64,000 bases of DNA, taken from the NCBI GenBank assembly GCA_016699575.1, contig CP064979.1, positions 2,356,001-2,420,000 on the forward strand, read 5' to 3'. This document shows, piece by piece, positions 43,145-51,071 of the stretch. Below the pieces are notes generated by a model. It saw nothing but the letters and a program-made list of their open reading frames with translations, did no database searches and was not told the origin of the DNA. The position numbers and the translations under genes are program-made. Numbering within the stretch: the first letter of the stretch is position 1; the number at the start of each line of letters is the position of its first letter. Origin of the DNA: Flavobacteriales bacterium. GTDB taxonomy: Bacteria; Bacteroidota; Bacteroidia; Flavobacteriales_F; PHOS-HE28.

Positions 43145-44046
43145 AAGTACCCCTCCTTCTTCCTGTCCTCCATCGCCGCCTCGCTGCGCTTGTCGTCCAT
43201 CCTCGAGCCGCGCTCGGTGACGCGCGAAGAAGCCACCTCTTCAATGATCTCTTCCAGCGTTGATGCGGGTGAGTCCACAGCTCCCGTGCAGCTCATGTCG
43301 CCGATGGTGCGGAAACGCACGCGCTTTTGGTAGGGCTTCTCCTCCGGCTTCAGGCGCATGAAGGAGCTGTTGGCGTAGATCACGCCATCGCGGTTGAACA
43401 CCTCTCGCTCGTGGCTGAAGTAGATGCTCGGGATGGGGATGTTCTCCAGCAGGATGTACTGCCACACGTCCATCTCCGTCCAGTTGCTGATGGGGAAGGC
43501 GCGGAAATGCTCGCCGGGGCGCTTCTTGCCGTTGTACAGGTTCCACAGCTCGGGCCGTTGGTTCTTGGGGTCCCACTGGCCGAACTCATCGCGGTGGCTG
43601 AACACCCGCTCCTTCGCACGCGCTTTCTCCTCATCGCGCCGGCCTCCACCGATGGCGCAATCGAACTTGTGCTTCTCGATGGTGTCGAGCAAGGTCACGG
43701 TCTGCAGCTTGTTGCGGCTGGCGTAGTAGCCGGTCTCCTCCTGCACCCGTCCGCCGTCGATGCTCTCTTGCACACTGCCAACAACGAGATGCACGCCGTA
43801 GGTGCGGACCAGCTCATCGCGGAAGGTCATGGTCTCTTCGAAGTTGTGCCCGGTGTCGATGTGCACCAAGGGGAACGGAACACGGCTGGGGACGAAGGCC
43901 TTCCGGGCGAGATGGAAACACACGATGCTGTCCTTGCCACCACTGAAGAGCAGGGCTGGGCGCTCGAACTGCGCGGCCACTTCGCGCAGGATGTGCATGC
44001 TCTCGCTTTCGAGTTCCTTGAGGTGAGTGAGTCGGTACGAATGCAT
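43141..44046 (-). CDS. cysD: sulfate adenylyltransferase subunit 2
   Basis: CysD forms adenosine 5'-phosphosulfate from ATP and sulfate, powered by CysN. The PP-loop SGGKDSIVCF is present in the first 50 residues. The family ending EGYF closes the 301-residue protein. The opening YRLTHLKELESESMHILREV is canonical. It is the middle gene of cysC-cysD-cysN read leftward. The upstream gap to cysC holds a hairpin repeat, and the downstream gap to cysN holds cassette 2, whose arm overlaps the stop codon. Because the protein end is exactly canonical, the insertion did not change the product. Confidence 0.96.
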   Translation of the reverse strand: MHSYRLTHLKELESESMHILREVAAQFERPALLFSGGKDSIVCFHLARKAFVPSRVPFPLVHIDTGHNFEETMTFRDELVRTYGVHLVVGSVQESIDGGRVQEETGYYASRNKLQTVTLLDTIEKHKFDCAIGGGRRDEEKARAKERVFSHRDEFGQWDPKNQRPELWNLYNGKKRPGEHFRAFPISNWTEMDVWQYILLENIPIPSIYFSHEREVFNRDGVIYANSSFMRLKPEEKPYQKRVRFRTIGDMSCTGAVDSPASTLEEIIEEVASSRVTERGSRMDDKRSEAAMEDRKKEGYF

Positions 44047-44060
44047 GGTGCTCAGGGTTC

Positions 44061-44138
44061 TACCGCAAAGGGCGCAAAGGACACAAAGCCTGCGGGGGAT
44101 TGGACCATTCGCTCTTCTTCATTGCGCTCTTTGCGGTA
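44061..44138. repeat. gene-less inverted repeat (text CGCAAAGGGCGCAAAGG)
   Basis: Arm TACCGCAAAGGGCGCAAAG (44061-44079) pairs with 44120-44138 at 17 of 19 positions. Further units (GACACAAAG) extend the left arm. It fills the cysC-cysD gap, starting 14 bp upstream of the cysD ATG and ending 7 bp from the cysC stop. Confidence 0.82.
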
Positions 44139-44145
44139 GCTCATT

Positions 44146-44751
44146 TCATTTCCTTGTTGTCCGCGGCAGGATGAAGTTCAACAGTTCAGTGGCGCTCGCC
44201 TCCTCGCTGCGGCCCTGTGTGGCGATGCGGAGGTCGGGTGCGTGCGGGGCCTCGAACGGCGCGCTGATACCGGTGAAATCCTTCACCTCGCCTTTGCGTG
44301 CTTTGGCATAGAGGCCCTTCACGTCGCGCGCTTCACAGACCTCCAGCGGTGTATCCACGAAGACCTCGATGAAGTCGGCCGGACCAATGATGCTGCGCGC
44401 CAGGTCGCGGATGGCGATGGTGGGCGACACGAAGCAGCAAATGGTGATGATGCCTTGCCCGGCGAACAGCTTGGCCACCTCGGCGATGCGACGGATGTTC
44501 TCCGTTCGGTCCGCCCCCGAGAAGCCCAGGTTGTTGTTGATGCCGGTGCGGACGTTGTCGCCATCGAGCACGGTGGTGAAGCGGCCTTCGGCATGGAGCT
44601 GGCGTTCGAGAGCCAGGGCAATGGTGCTTTTCCCGCTGCCGCTCAGGCCTGTCATCCAGATCACGCACCCGCGCTGGCCGAGCAGGCGCTCCTTGTCCTC
44701 GCGGGCGAGCATCCGGTCGAAAACAGGGTGGATATGGGCTTGGGCGGGCAT
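44146..44751 (-). CDS. cysC: adenylyl-sulfate kinase
   Basis: APS kinase phosphorylates adenosine 5'-phosphosulfate to PAPS. The Walker A motif GLSGSGKST lies near residues 35-43, and further signatures are DGDNVRTGINNNLGF and PLEVCEARDVKGLYAKAR. At 201 residues it is a stand-alone kinase. The ATG at 44751 (MPAQAHIHPVF) is taken, as upstream codons lack family similarity. It is the first gene of the leftward sulfate-activation cluster. PAPS could feed assimilation or sulfation, but neither reductase nor sulfotransferase is in the window. Confidence 0.95.
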   Translation of the reverse strand: MPAQAHIHPVFDRMLAREDKERLLGQRGCVIWMTGLSGSGKSTIALALERQLHAEGRFTTVLDGDNVRTGINNNLGFSGADRTENIRRIAEVAKLFAGQGIITICCFVSPTIAIRDLARSIIGPADFIEVFVDTPLEVCEARDVKGLYAKARKGEVKDFTGISAPFEAPHAPDLRIATQGRSEEASATELLNFILPRTTRK

Positions 44752-44827
44752 TCCGGAAACGGAGCGCGAAGATGGGCAACCCGGCCCGTTCCAGAACCGC
44801 TGCAACGAAGGGTTGGCACCCGCCCGT

Positions 44828-46483
44828 TCAGCGACTTGTCGCGCCCGCCAACCGGCTCTTGTGGTAGCCGTAGGCGAAGTAGCAAAGCAGTCCGACCACC
44901 AGCCAGATGCCGAACCATTTCCAGTTGCTTACGGCCATGCCGGTGAGCAGGTAGCAGCAGCTCACCAGGCCTAGCACGGGGATGAGCGACCATTGTTTGC
45001 GGAAGCTGAACCAGCCGACCACCGCACATAGCACGTAGAAAATGACCATGGGCATGTTGCTGCCGACACCAGTGCGTCCGAGGATGCGGTGGAAGTGGTT
45101 GGGGTCGTTGGTGACGATGAGCGCCAGCGCTACCATGCCAATGAGCGGCACGATGAACTTGCCGTTGATGTACGGGAGGTGGAAGCCCTTGCCCTCGCGT
45201 TTGCGGAGCGGCAGCAGCAGCACCCCGCCACACACCAGCACGAACGCGAACAGGGTACCGATGCTGGTGAAGTCGAGGATGAAGTTCTCGTCCGTGAAGA
45301 AGATGGGGATGCCCACCACCAGGCCCGTGACGATGGTGCTGAAGCCCGGCGTCTTGTACTTGGGATGGATGCTCGCGAAACGCTTGGGGAGCAGGCCATC
45401 GCGGCTCATGCTCATCCAGATGCGCGGCTGGCCCAGTTGGAAGACGAGCATCACGCTGGTCATGGCCACCACGGCGGCGATGCTCACGATGAAGAGCATC
45501 CACTTCACGCCGCGTATGGCGAAAACTTCCGCCAGAGGATCGCTGACCCCAAGTTGCTTGTAGCTCACCATGCCGGTGAGGACCAGCGCCAGGATGATGT
45601 ACACGATGGTGCAGATCACCAGGCTCAGGATCATGCCCCGCGGCAGATCGCGCTGGGCATCCTTGCTTTCCTCTGCCAAGGTGCTCACCGCATCGAACCC
45701 GATGTACGCGAAGAACACCGCGCTCACGCCGGCCATCACACCACCAAAACCGTTCGGCATGAACGGGTCCCAATTGTCGATGTCCACGTACGTGATGCCC
45801 ACGATGATCACCAGCGCGATGATGGCGAGCTTCACGATCACCATGGCATTGCTCGCGTTGCGGCTCTCCTTCACGCCCGTGTACACCAATGCCGTGATGA
45901 TGGCATTGATGAGGAAGGCTGGCAGATCGAAGATGATGCGCAGGTTGCCGAGCATGGGGGCGGTGCTCCACGCTGTCATGCCTTCACCTGCTGTTCCGGA
46001 GTTGAACGCCGTGTGCGCTGCTGTGTAATTGATCGTGAGCCATTCGGGCAAGTGCAACCCGAGACCATCGAGCAGGTTGGTGAAATAGCCGCTCCAGGCG
46101 AAGGCCACGTAGATGTTCCCGATGCTGTACTCCATGAGCAACGCCCATCCGATGATCCATGCGAAGAGTTCACCGAAGCTGACGTATGCATAGGTGTAGG
46201 CGCTACCGCTCGTCGGCACGCGTGCCGCGAACTCCGCGTAGCACAAGGCCGTGAAGCCGCAGGCGACCGCGCACAGAATGAAGAGGTAAACGACACCCGG
46301 GCCGCCGCTGAAGCAGGCCGTGCCCATGCTGCTGAAGCTGCCCGCACCGATGATGGCCGCAATGCCGAAGAAGGTGAGATCGCGCAGTGAAAGGTGACGC
46401 CCCAAACTGTGGCCGCCGTGGATCTCGCCTTCGCTGCCCGTGGTTGCGCCGATCGGTTTCTTGCGGAAGAGGGATCTGATCAT
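44828..46483 (-). CDS. APC-superfamily amino acid permease, 551 aa
   Basis: This is a polytopic inner-membrane transporter with 13-14 predicted helices. The N-terminal soluble part (to about residue 30) is followed by LRDLTFFGIAAIIGAGSFSSMG, the glycine-rich first-helix motif of the APC fold. Later GFDAVSTLAEESKDAQRDLPRGM matches the cationic/basic amino acid permease group. The C-terminus is short and basic. The substrate cannot be assigned beyond probable amino acids. It is downstream of cysC with a 76-bp divergent-free gap but reads leftward as a separate gene. The promoter would lie in the repeat-containing gap at 46484-46660. Confidence 0.9.
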   Translation of the reverse strand: MIRSLFRKKPIGATTGSEGEIHGGHSLGRHLSLRDLTFFGIAAIIGAGSFSSMGTACFSGGPGVVYLFILCAVACGFTALCYAEFAARVPTSGSAYTYAYVSFGELFAWIIGWALLMEYSIGNIYVAFAWSGYFTNLLDGLGLHLPEWLTINYTAAHTAFNSGTAGEGMTAWSTAPMLGNLRIIFDLPAFLINAIITALVYTGVKESRNASNAMVIVKLAIIALVIIVGITYVDIDNWDPFMPNGFGGVMAGVSAVFFAYIGFDAVSTLAEESKDAQRDLPRGMILSLVICTIVYIILALVLTGMVSYKQLGVSDPLAEVFAIRGVKWMLFIVSIAAVVAMTSVMLVFQLGQPRIWMSMSRDGLLPKRFASIHPKYKTPGFSTIVTGLVVGIPIFFTDENFILDFTSIGTLFAFVLVCGGVLLLPLRKREGKGFHLPYINGKFIVPLIGMVALALIVTNDPNHFHRILGRTGVGSNMPMVIFYVLCAVVGWFSFRKQWSLIPVLGLVSCCYLLTGMAVSNWKWFGIWLVVGLLCYFAYGYHKSRLAGATSR

Positions 46484-46517
46484 GGATGTTCGTTCAATGG
46501 GCGGTCGTAGCGGCCTC

Positions 46518-46638
46518 CGTCATCGCGAGGAGACTTTGCGACGACGCGATCCAGTTCGATCCATGGCTCGCAATGGATCGCGTCGGGCCTGGGCCGCTTC
46601 GTTGTTTCAACTCGAGGTGACAGGCCCTCGCGATGACG
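46518..46638. repeat. nested palindromic element, 121 bp
   Basis: Perfect outer arms CGTCATCGCGAGG (46518-46530) and CCTCGCGATGACG (46626-46638) enclose a second perfect 12-bp repeat, CGACGCGATCCA (46542-46553) and TGGATCGCGTCG (46574-46585). The outer text resembles the 'GTCATTGCGAGG' repeat common in many bacteria. It lies between two transporter genes. Confidence 0.88.
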
Positions 46639-46660
46639 TATGCCATGGGATCAGTTCCAA

Positions 46661-48121
46661 TCATTTCTCCAGCATGCCCTCCCACTTGCTCACTACCACG
46701 GTGGCCACCGCGTTGCCCACCACGTTGGTGGCACTGCGGCCCATGTCCAGCAGATGGTCCACCCCGAGCAATAGAAGGAGCCCGGCCTCAGGGATGTTGA
46801 ACATGGCCAGCGTACCAGCGATGACAACCAGCGATGCTCGCGGCACGCCGGCGATGCCTTTGCTGGTCACCATCAGAACGAGCAGCATGGTGAGCTGCTG
46901 CGACGTGTCCAGCTCGATGCCATAGGCCTGAGCGATGAACAAGCTCGCGAAAGTCATGTACATCATGCTGCCATCGAGGTTGAAGCTGTAGCCCAGGGGC
47001 AGGATGAAGCTGACGATGCGGTTGGGGCAGCCGAAGCGTTCCAGTTGCTCCATGGTGCGGGGGAAGGCGGCCTCGCTACTGGCCGTGCTGAAGGCGAGCA
47101 GCAATGGGTCCTTGATGCGGTCGATCAGTGTGCGAGTGCGGCCACCAATGATGGCCCAACAGATGAGCAGCAGCAAACACCACAACAGGAACAGGCCGAA
47201 ATAGAACTGCCCGATGAACTTGCCGTAGGTGCCAAGGATGCCCAGGCCCTTCTGCGCGATCACCGCCGCCATGGCTGCGAACACGGCGAAGGGCGCCACG
47301 TTCATCACCATACCGGTCACTTTCAGCATCACATGGCCCAGACTGTCCATGGCGCGTACGATGGGCTCACCCTTCTCGCCAATAGCGGCGCAGGCCACAC
47401 CGACCATGAGCGAGAAGATGACGATCTGCAGGATCTCGTTGTGCGCCATCGCTTCCACGATGCTCTTGGGGAACACATGCGTGATGAAGTTGCGCAGCGT
47501 GAACTCGGCGCCTTCCACACCACTGCTGGCGCTTGCATCGGGCAGCGGGAGACCGAGCGTGACGCCCGGCTCGAAGAGGTTCACCAGGAACATGCCGAGC
47601 AGCAGGCTCATCAGGCTTGCACTGATGAACCACAGCAATGCCCGGCCACCGATGCGTCCCACGCTTTTCAGGTCGCCCAGCTTGGCCACGCCCACGATCA
47701 GCGTGCTGAGAACCAGCGGCGCGATGATCATCTTGACCAGCCGCAGGAAGATGTCCGTGAGGATTGAGAGGTAGTCGATGATGTCTTTCAGCTTCTTGTT
47801 GACGGGCTCATCAATATGGACAGCTGGCTCCAAGCGCTGGGCGAGTGGCTGACTTTTCTTCTCGGAAGCAAGGAGCAGCTTCAGGCGCTTCAGTGCTGTA
47901 TCCGGGTTGAGACTGCGATCATTCAGGACTGCGGTGACTTCTTCCACCAAGGCTGATGTGTCAGATGAAGCTTCAGATAGCGCAACCCCGGCCGCGTTCA
48001 GAGCTTCTTCAGCGGTGCGTTTGGGCGGGGCAGGATAGCTGGAGTGCAGGAACGTGCCAAGCCCGATGCCCAGCACCATCGCAATGAAGATCCACAGCGT
48101 GAGCTTGTTGCTCTTCGTCAT
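46661..48121 (-). CDS. dicarboxylate/amino acid:cation symporter (DAACS), 486 aa
   Basis: This is a secondary transporter of the glutamate/C4-dicarboxylate family. Signatures include SSEAAFPRTMEQL (the serine-rich hairpin region), YSFNLDGSMMYM and the MVTSKGIAGVPRASLVVIAG loop. The ATG at 48121 (MTKSNKLTLWIFIAMV) begins the first helix. Between helix 1 and helix 2 lies an unusual hydrophilic insertion of about 80 residues (from SSYPAPPKRTAEEAL to DEPVNKKLKDIIDYL), rich in alanine, serine and charged residues, where typical members have a short loop. The gene is independent of its neighbours; the gap to the TPR gene is 100 bp. Confidence 0.92.
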   Translation of the reverse strand: MTKSNKLTLWIFIAMVLGIGLGTFLHSSYPAPPKRTAEEALNAAGVALSEASSDTSALVEEVTAVLNDRSLNPDTALKRLKLLLASEKKSQPLAQRLEPAVHIDEPVNKKLKDIIDYLSILTDIFLRLVKMIIAPLVLSTLIVGVAKLGDLKSVGRIGGRALLWFISASLMSLLLGMFLVNLFEPGVTLGLPLPDASASSGVEGAEFTLRNFITHVFPKSIVEAMAHNEILQIVIFSLMVGVACAAIGEKGEPIVRAMDSLGHVMLKVTGMVMNVAPFAVFAAMAAVIAQKGLGILGTYGKFIGQFYFGLFLLWCLLLLICWAIIGGRTRTLIDRIKDPLLLAFSTASSEAAFPRTMEQLERFGCPNRIVSFILPLGYSFNLDGSMMYMTFASLFIAQAYGIELDTSQQLTMLLVLMVTSKGIAGVPRASLVVIAGTLAMFNIPEAGLLLLLGVDHLLDMGRSATNVVGNAVATVVVSKWEGMLEK

Positions 48122-48221
48122 GTGTTGCACCCCGGCCCTGTCGGGGGCAGGCAATGTAGCCGTATGGCCCAAATGAAGAGAGGGAGCTATTGCTCCCTCC
48201 CCGTTCAAACGTGCGGTTGAT

Positions 48222-49871
48222 CTATTGCACCGTGCAATCGGCCGGGGTCAGGTCCTTCATGTCGTTGCGACCGAGCATGTTGGTGGCGATCTGCGTGTTC
48301 GCGGTACCGGCGTTGATGGCCTTTACCTTCTCCATGAAGCACTTGGCCATGGGGATGTTCTTCTCCTTGTCGTAGTAGTAATACCCCAAGTAGAAGTAGG
48401 CTTCTTCCGCGTCGGTCTTGCTCTTCTCGATCTCTTCGGGCTTCATGCGGCGCAGTACGTCCTCATAGAACGGTTTGGCCTGCCAAGTGGTGCGCGTGCT
48501 GTCCATGCCCACCTGCGCCCGGGCCCTTCCCAAGTGGCCTTGATAGGCCTTCTCGTTCCGTTGGATGTACACGGTCCAAACGCTGTCGGCCAGGTTGTGC
48601 CGCTTCGCGCGGATGGCCGCGTGGCCCAGGTAGAAGAAATCGTTCGCCTTGGGCTGGTCGTTCGCCTTCAAGCCTTCGTACAACGCATCGGCCTCACGCC
48701 CGTACGCCTTTCCCTTCTTGAAGGCCTTCGCGGCCTCATCGTAATACTCGGGCTCTGAACGCGGCATGCGCGCCGCCTCCAGCATCTTCTCACCGGCCAG
48801 GGAATCCTTGCGGAGCAGGCCAAGGGCTTTGCCGTAGTAGTATAGGTCGCCGGGGATCACAAGGTCGGGGGGCTGCTTCCCGAAGTACTTGTCGAGGGCA
48901 GGGATGGCACGGACGGTGTCGCCGAGTTCCACCAGGTCGTATCCCTTGATCCGGTTCAGGGCATTGTTCTCCACACCTTGGCCCTCCAGTTCATCAATGA
49001 GCTTGAGCGACTCATCGTACTTCTTCACCAAGAAGAGGAACTGGGCGTAACGCACCTGTGCGCTCTTGTTCCCTCCGTTCAGCTCCAAGTACTTGTTGTA
49101 GTCGGCGGTGGCTTTGTCGTAATCCTTGTTGCTGAAGTACGCTTCCGCGCGACCTCGGTACGCGGGGGCGTAGTTGGCGTCGAAACCGATGGCCTTGTTG
49201 TACTCCTCGATGGCAGCCGTGGGGTTGCGGCCGCTGCGGTGGTACATGATGGCCTTCTTGGTGAGCGGCTTCGGGTTGGTGCCTTGCAGGTTGATGGCTT
49301 TGTTGTACTCGGCCACGGCCACGGTAGGTCCATTGCGGATATCGTTCAGCACGGCCAGGTCGCCACGAAGGATGAAGATCTCAATGTCGCTGGGGTTGAG
49401 CGTTTCGGCCTTGGCCAGGTGCGTATTGGCAGTGGCGAAGTCGGGGGTGCTGCCGCTGGCAACAGCTTCCGCCAGTTCGCGGTAGGCCACGCCCTTCACC
49501 GGCTTGCTGAACTTGTTGGTCTTCTCCTCGATGAGCGAGAGGGCCTCAGCGAACTTGGCGTTGGCACTGGCCTGGTCGCCTTGCGTTCGCAGGGCCTTGC
49601 CAATGCCGATGTGGTTGAGGGGCAGTCGAGGGTTCACCTCGGCGCCCTTGCGGTAGCAGGTCAGCGCGCTGTCCCGTTTGTCGTTGTACCAGTAGTTCTC
49701 GCCCATGTAGAACCAAGCTTCGCCGCTGGTGGGGGCCGCGGTGATGGCCGCTTTGTACTGCGCGGTGGCCTTCTCGAACTGCTCCTTGTCGGTGAGCTTA
49801 ATGGCCTCCTCCAACTGGGCTTGAACGCCCATGCTCAAGAGCATGGTTCCGATCGCTATCGTCTTCTTCAT
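48222..49871 (-). CDS. TPR-repeat exported protein, 549 aa
   Basis: The signal peptide MKKTIAIGTMLLSMGVQAQ is followed by tandem tetratricopeptide repeats across almost the whole protein (for example ATAQYKAAITAAPTSGEAWFYMGENYW and AIEEYNKAIGFDANYAPAYRGRAEAYF). It probably serves as a periplasmic scaffold. It is the last gene of the exbB-exbD-exbD-tonB-small protein-PstS-like cluster, an order found across Bacteroidota, 25 bp after the PstS-like gene. The start is set at 49871; an ATG three codons upstream is also possible. The end carries a cysteine (LTPADCTVQ). Confidence 0.88.
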   Translation of the reverse strand: MKKTIAIGTMLLSMGVQAQLEEAIKLTDKEQFEKATAQYKAAITAAPTSGEAWFYMGENYWYNDKRDSALTCYRKGAEVNPRLPLNHIGIGKALRTQGDQASANAKFAEALSLIEEKTNKFSKPVKGVAYRELAEAVASGSTPDFATANTHLAKAETLNPSDIEIFILRGDLAVLNDIRNGPTVAVAEYNKAINLQGTNPKPLTKKAIMYHRSGRNPTAAIEEYNKAIGFDANYAPAYRGRAEAYFSNKDYDKATADYNKYLELNGGNKSAQVRYAQFLFLVKKYDESLKLIDELEGQGVENNALNRIKGYDLVELGDTVRAIPALDKYFGKQPPDLVIPGDLYYYGKALGLLRKDSLAGEKMLEAARMPRSEPEYYDEAAKAFKKGKAYGREADALYEGLKANDQPKANDFFYLGHAAIRAKRHNLADSVWTVYIQRNEKAYQGHLGRARAQVGMDSTRTTWQAKPFYEDVLRRMKPEEIEKSKTDAEEAYFYLGYYYYDKEKNIPMAKCFMEKVKAINAGTANTQIATNMLGRNDMKDLTPADCTVQ

Positions 49872-49896
49872 CGTGATCATCGTCGTCAGGTCGTTT

Positions 49897-50850
49897 TCAC
49901 TCCAGCACCACCTCTATTTCGCGGCTGGGAATGTGGGCTGGTGCCAATCCGCGTTTCAGGATGATGCGCTGGCCTTTGTGACCGGCCACAAAGGAAGCAA
50001 AGCCGGTGCCAAGGCCCGCCTTGGGTTCCAGCACCAGCATAACCACCGGGCGGCACAGGGGATAGGTGCCGTCGGCCAGGGTGGTCTGGCTGGGCAGCAC
50101 GGCGTGCGACGTGTCGCGGCCAACGGCCAACACCTTCACTTGCTCGAGCAGGTGCCGGGAATGGGCGTTGTCCTTGTCGGCAATGGCGGCGAAGGGGATG
50201 AAGCCCAGCGTGTTGGGGTTACGGGCCACTTGGGCCACGAGGCTGTCGATGCCGTTCGTGGAGAAGACCTGGGCCTTCATGAGGGAGGCATCGCCACCAA
50301 GCAGGGAATCAATGACCGTGCGGGCCACGCCACTTCCGTTGCGGTCGAACAGCAGCCGATACCCCGACCAGGGCTCCGCTGGCACTCCGGTCGTGAGTTG
50401 AGCACGAATCTCGGAGACCCCGATCCTGCTTTCGGTGACCGTTTTGTTGGCAATGACCGCCACCGCATCCGTCGCCACCGTTTCAATATGCGGTGTGATC
50501 TGTTTGCTGCGCAGGTAGGCGTCTTGGTCGGCTCCCGGCGCGAACGTGGCGAAGACCAAGCGCACGCTGTCGTGTTGCATGGCGGTTAGGATCCCACCTT
50601 CAGGCAGGTAGCGCAGGTCCAGGTCGGCGTCCTTGTAGAAATGCTCGAAGATGCTCTCGAGGTCCTCGAACACCGGCTTCAAACCTTCATCCACCAGAAC
50701 GACCACATGTCCGCTGGTTGGATTGTCGTCGGTGCGGGGGTTGCTCGGCGTGGTGTCGCAGGCGGCAAGGAGGAAAAGCAACCAACATGTCACGAGCCCT
50801 CGGCCCGCTAATGCGGACCTGCGGTCCATGCCTTCGGCATTGCTCGACAT
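49897..50850 (-). CDS. PstS-like substrate-binding lipoprotein, 317 aa
   Basis: This is a predicted lipoprotein (lipobox LAAC, then DTTPSNPRTDD) with a periplasmic-binding fold of the PstS type. LPEGGILTAMQHDSVRLVFATF, IANKTVTESRIGVSEIRAQL and FDRNGSGVARTVIDSLLG match the phosphate-binding-like proteins encoded in Bacteroidota TonB clusters. No ABC phosphate transporter genes are adjacent, so phosphate transport is unproven. Residues 1-21 (MSSNAEGMDRRSALAGRGLVT) come from a multi-hairpin repeat at 50786-50851. The hydrophobic core CWLLFLLAAC begins after it. Start choice is 50850, or 50829 within the repeat. Confidence 0.82.
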   Translation of the reverse strand: MSSNAEGMDRRSALAGRGLVTCWLLFLLAACDTTPSNPRTDDNPTSGHVVVLVDEGLKPVFEDLESIFEHFYKDADLDLRYLPEGGILTAMQHDSVRLVFATFAPGADQDAYLRSKQITPHIETVATDAVAVIANKTVTESRIGVSEIRAQLTTGVPAEPWSGYRLLFDRNGSGVARTVIDSLLGGDASLMKAQVFSTNGIDSLVAQVARNPNTLGFIPFAAIADKDNAHSRHLLEQVKVLAVGRDTSHAVLPSQTTLADGTYPLCRPVVMLVLEPKAGLGTGFASFVAGHKGQRIILKRGLAPAHIPSREIEVVLE

Positions 50851-50851
50851 G
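50786..50851. repeat. multi-hairpin element in PstS-like signal peptide
   Basis: The outer arms CATGTCACGAGC (50786-50797) and GCTCGACATG (50842-50851) can pair with a 2-bp bulge. Inside are three small stems: CCGC-TAAT-GCGG (50805-50816), GGACC-TGC-GGTCC (50815-50827) and ATGCC-TTC-GGCAT (50828-50840). It spans the start codon and signal-peptide n-region. Confidence 0.75.
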
Positions 50852-50873
50852 ACAAGGATCCGCAGAGACCTTC

Positions 50874-51071
50874 TCACGACGCTGGTCGCTTCAAGTACCA
50901 CATGATCAAGCGCAGTGCGCCGTAGCCCACGAGCACGCCACCGATCACGTTGCGGTAGTGCACAATGCTGTTCTTCAGCACGTCGGTGAAGAGCAGTGCA
51001 CAACCGAAAAGGATGTACACCACGGACATCACCACGGCGAACACACGTAGGCGATCGCTCGGCGTGCTCAA
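50874..51071 (-). CDS. small membrane protein of the TonB cluster, 65 aa
   Basis: This small protein has two hydrophobic helices (VFAVVMSVVYILFGCALLF and VIGGVLVGYGALRLIMWYL). Similar two-helix proteins are found between tonB and the PstS-like gene in many Bacteroidota. The best start is TTG at 51071, overlapping the tonB stop (TTGA) and giving MSTPSDRLRVFAVV. An ATG at 51029 would cut into the first helix. Reading farther upstream duplicates tonB in another frame. Its function is unknown. Confidence 0.7.
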   Translation of the reverse strand: MSTPSDRLRVFAVVMSVVYILFGCALLFTDVLKNSIVHYRNVIGGVLVGYGALRLIMWYLKRPAS

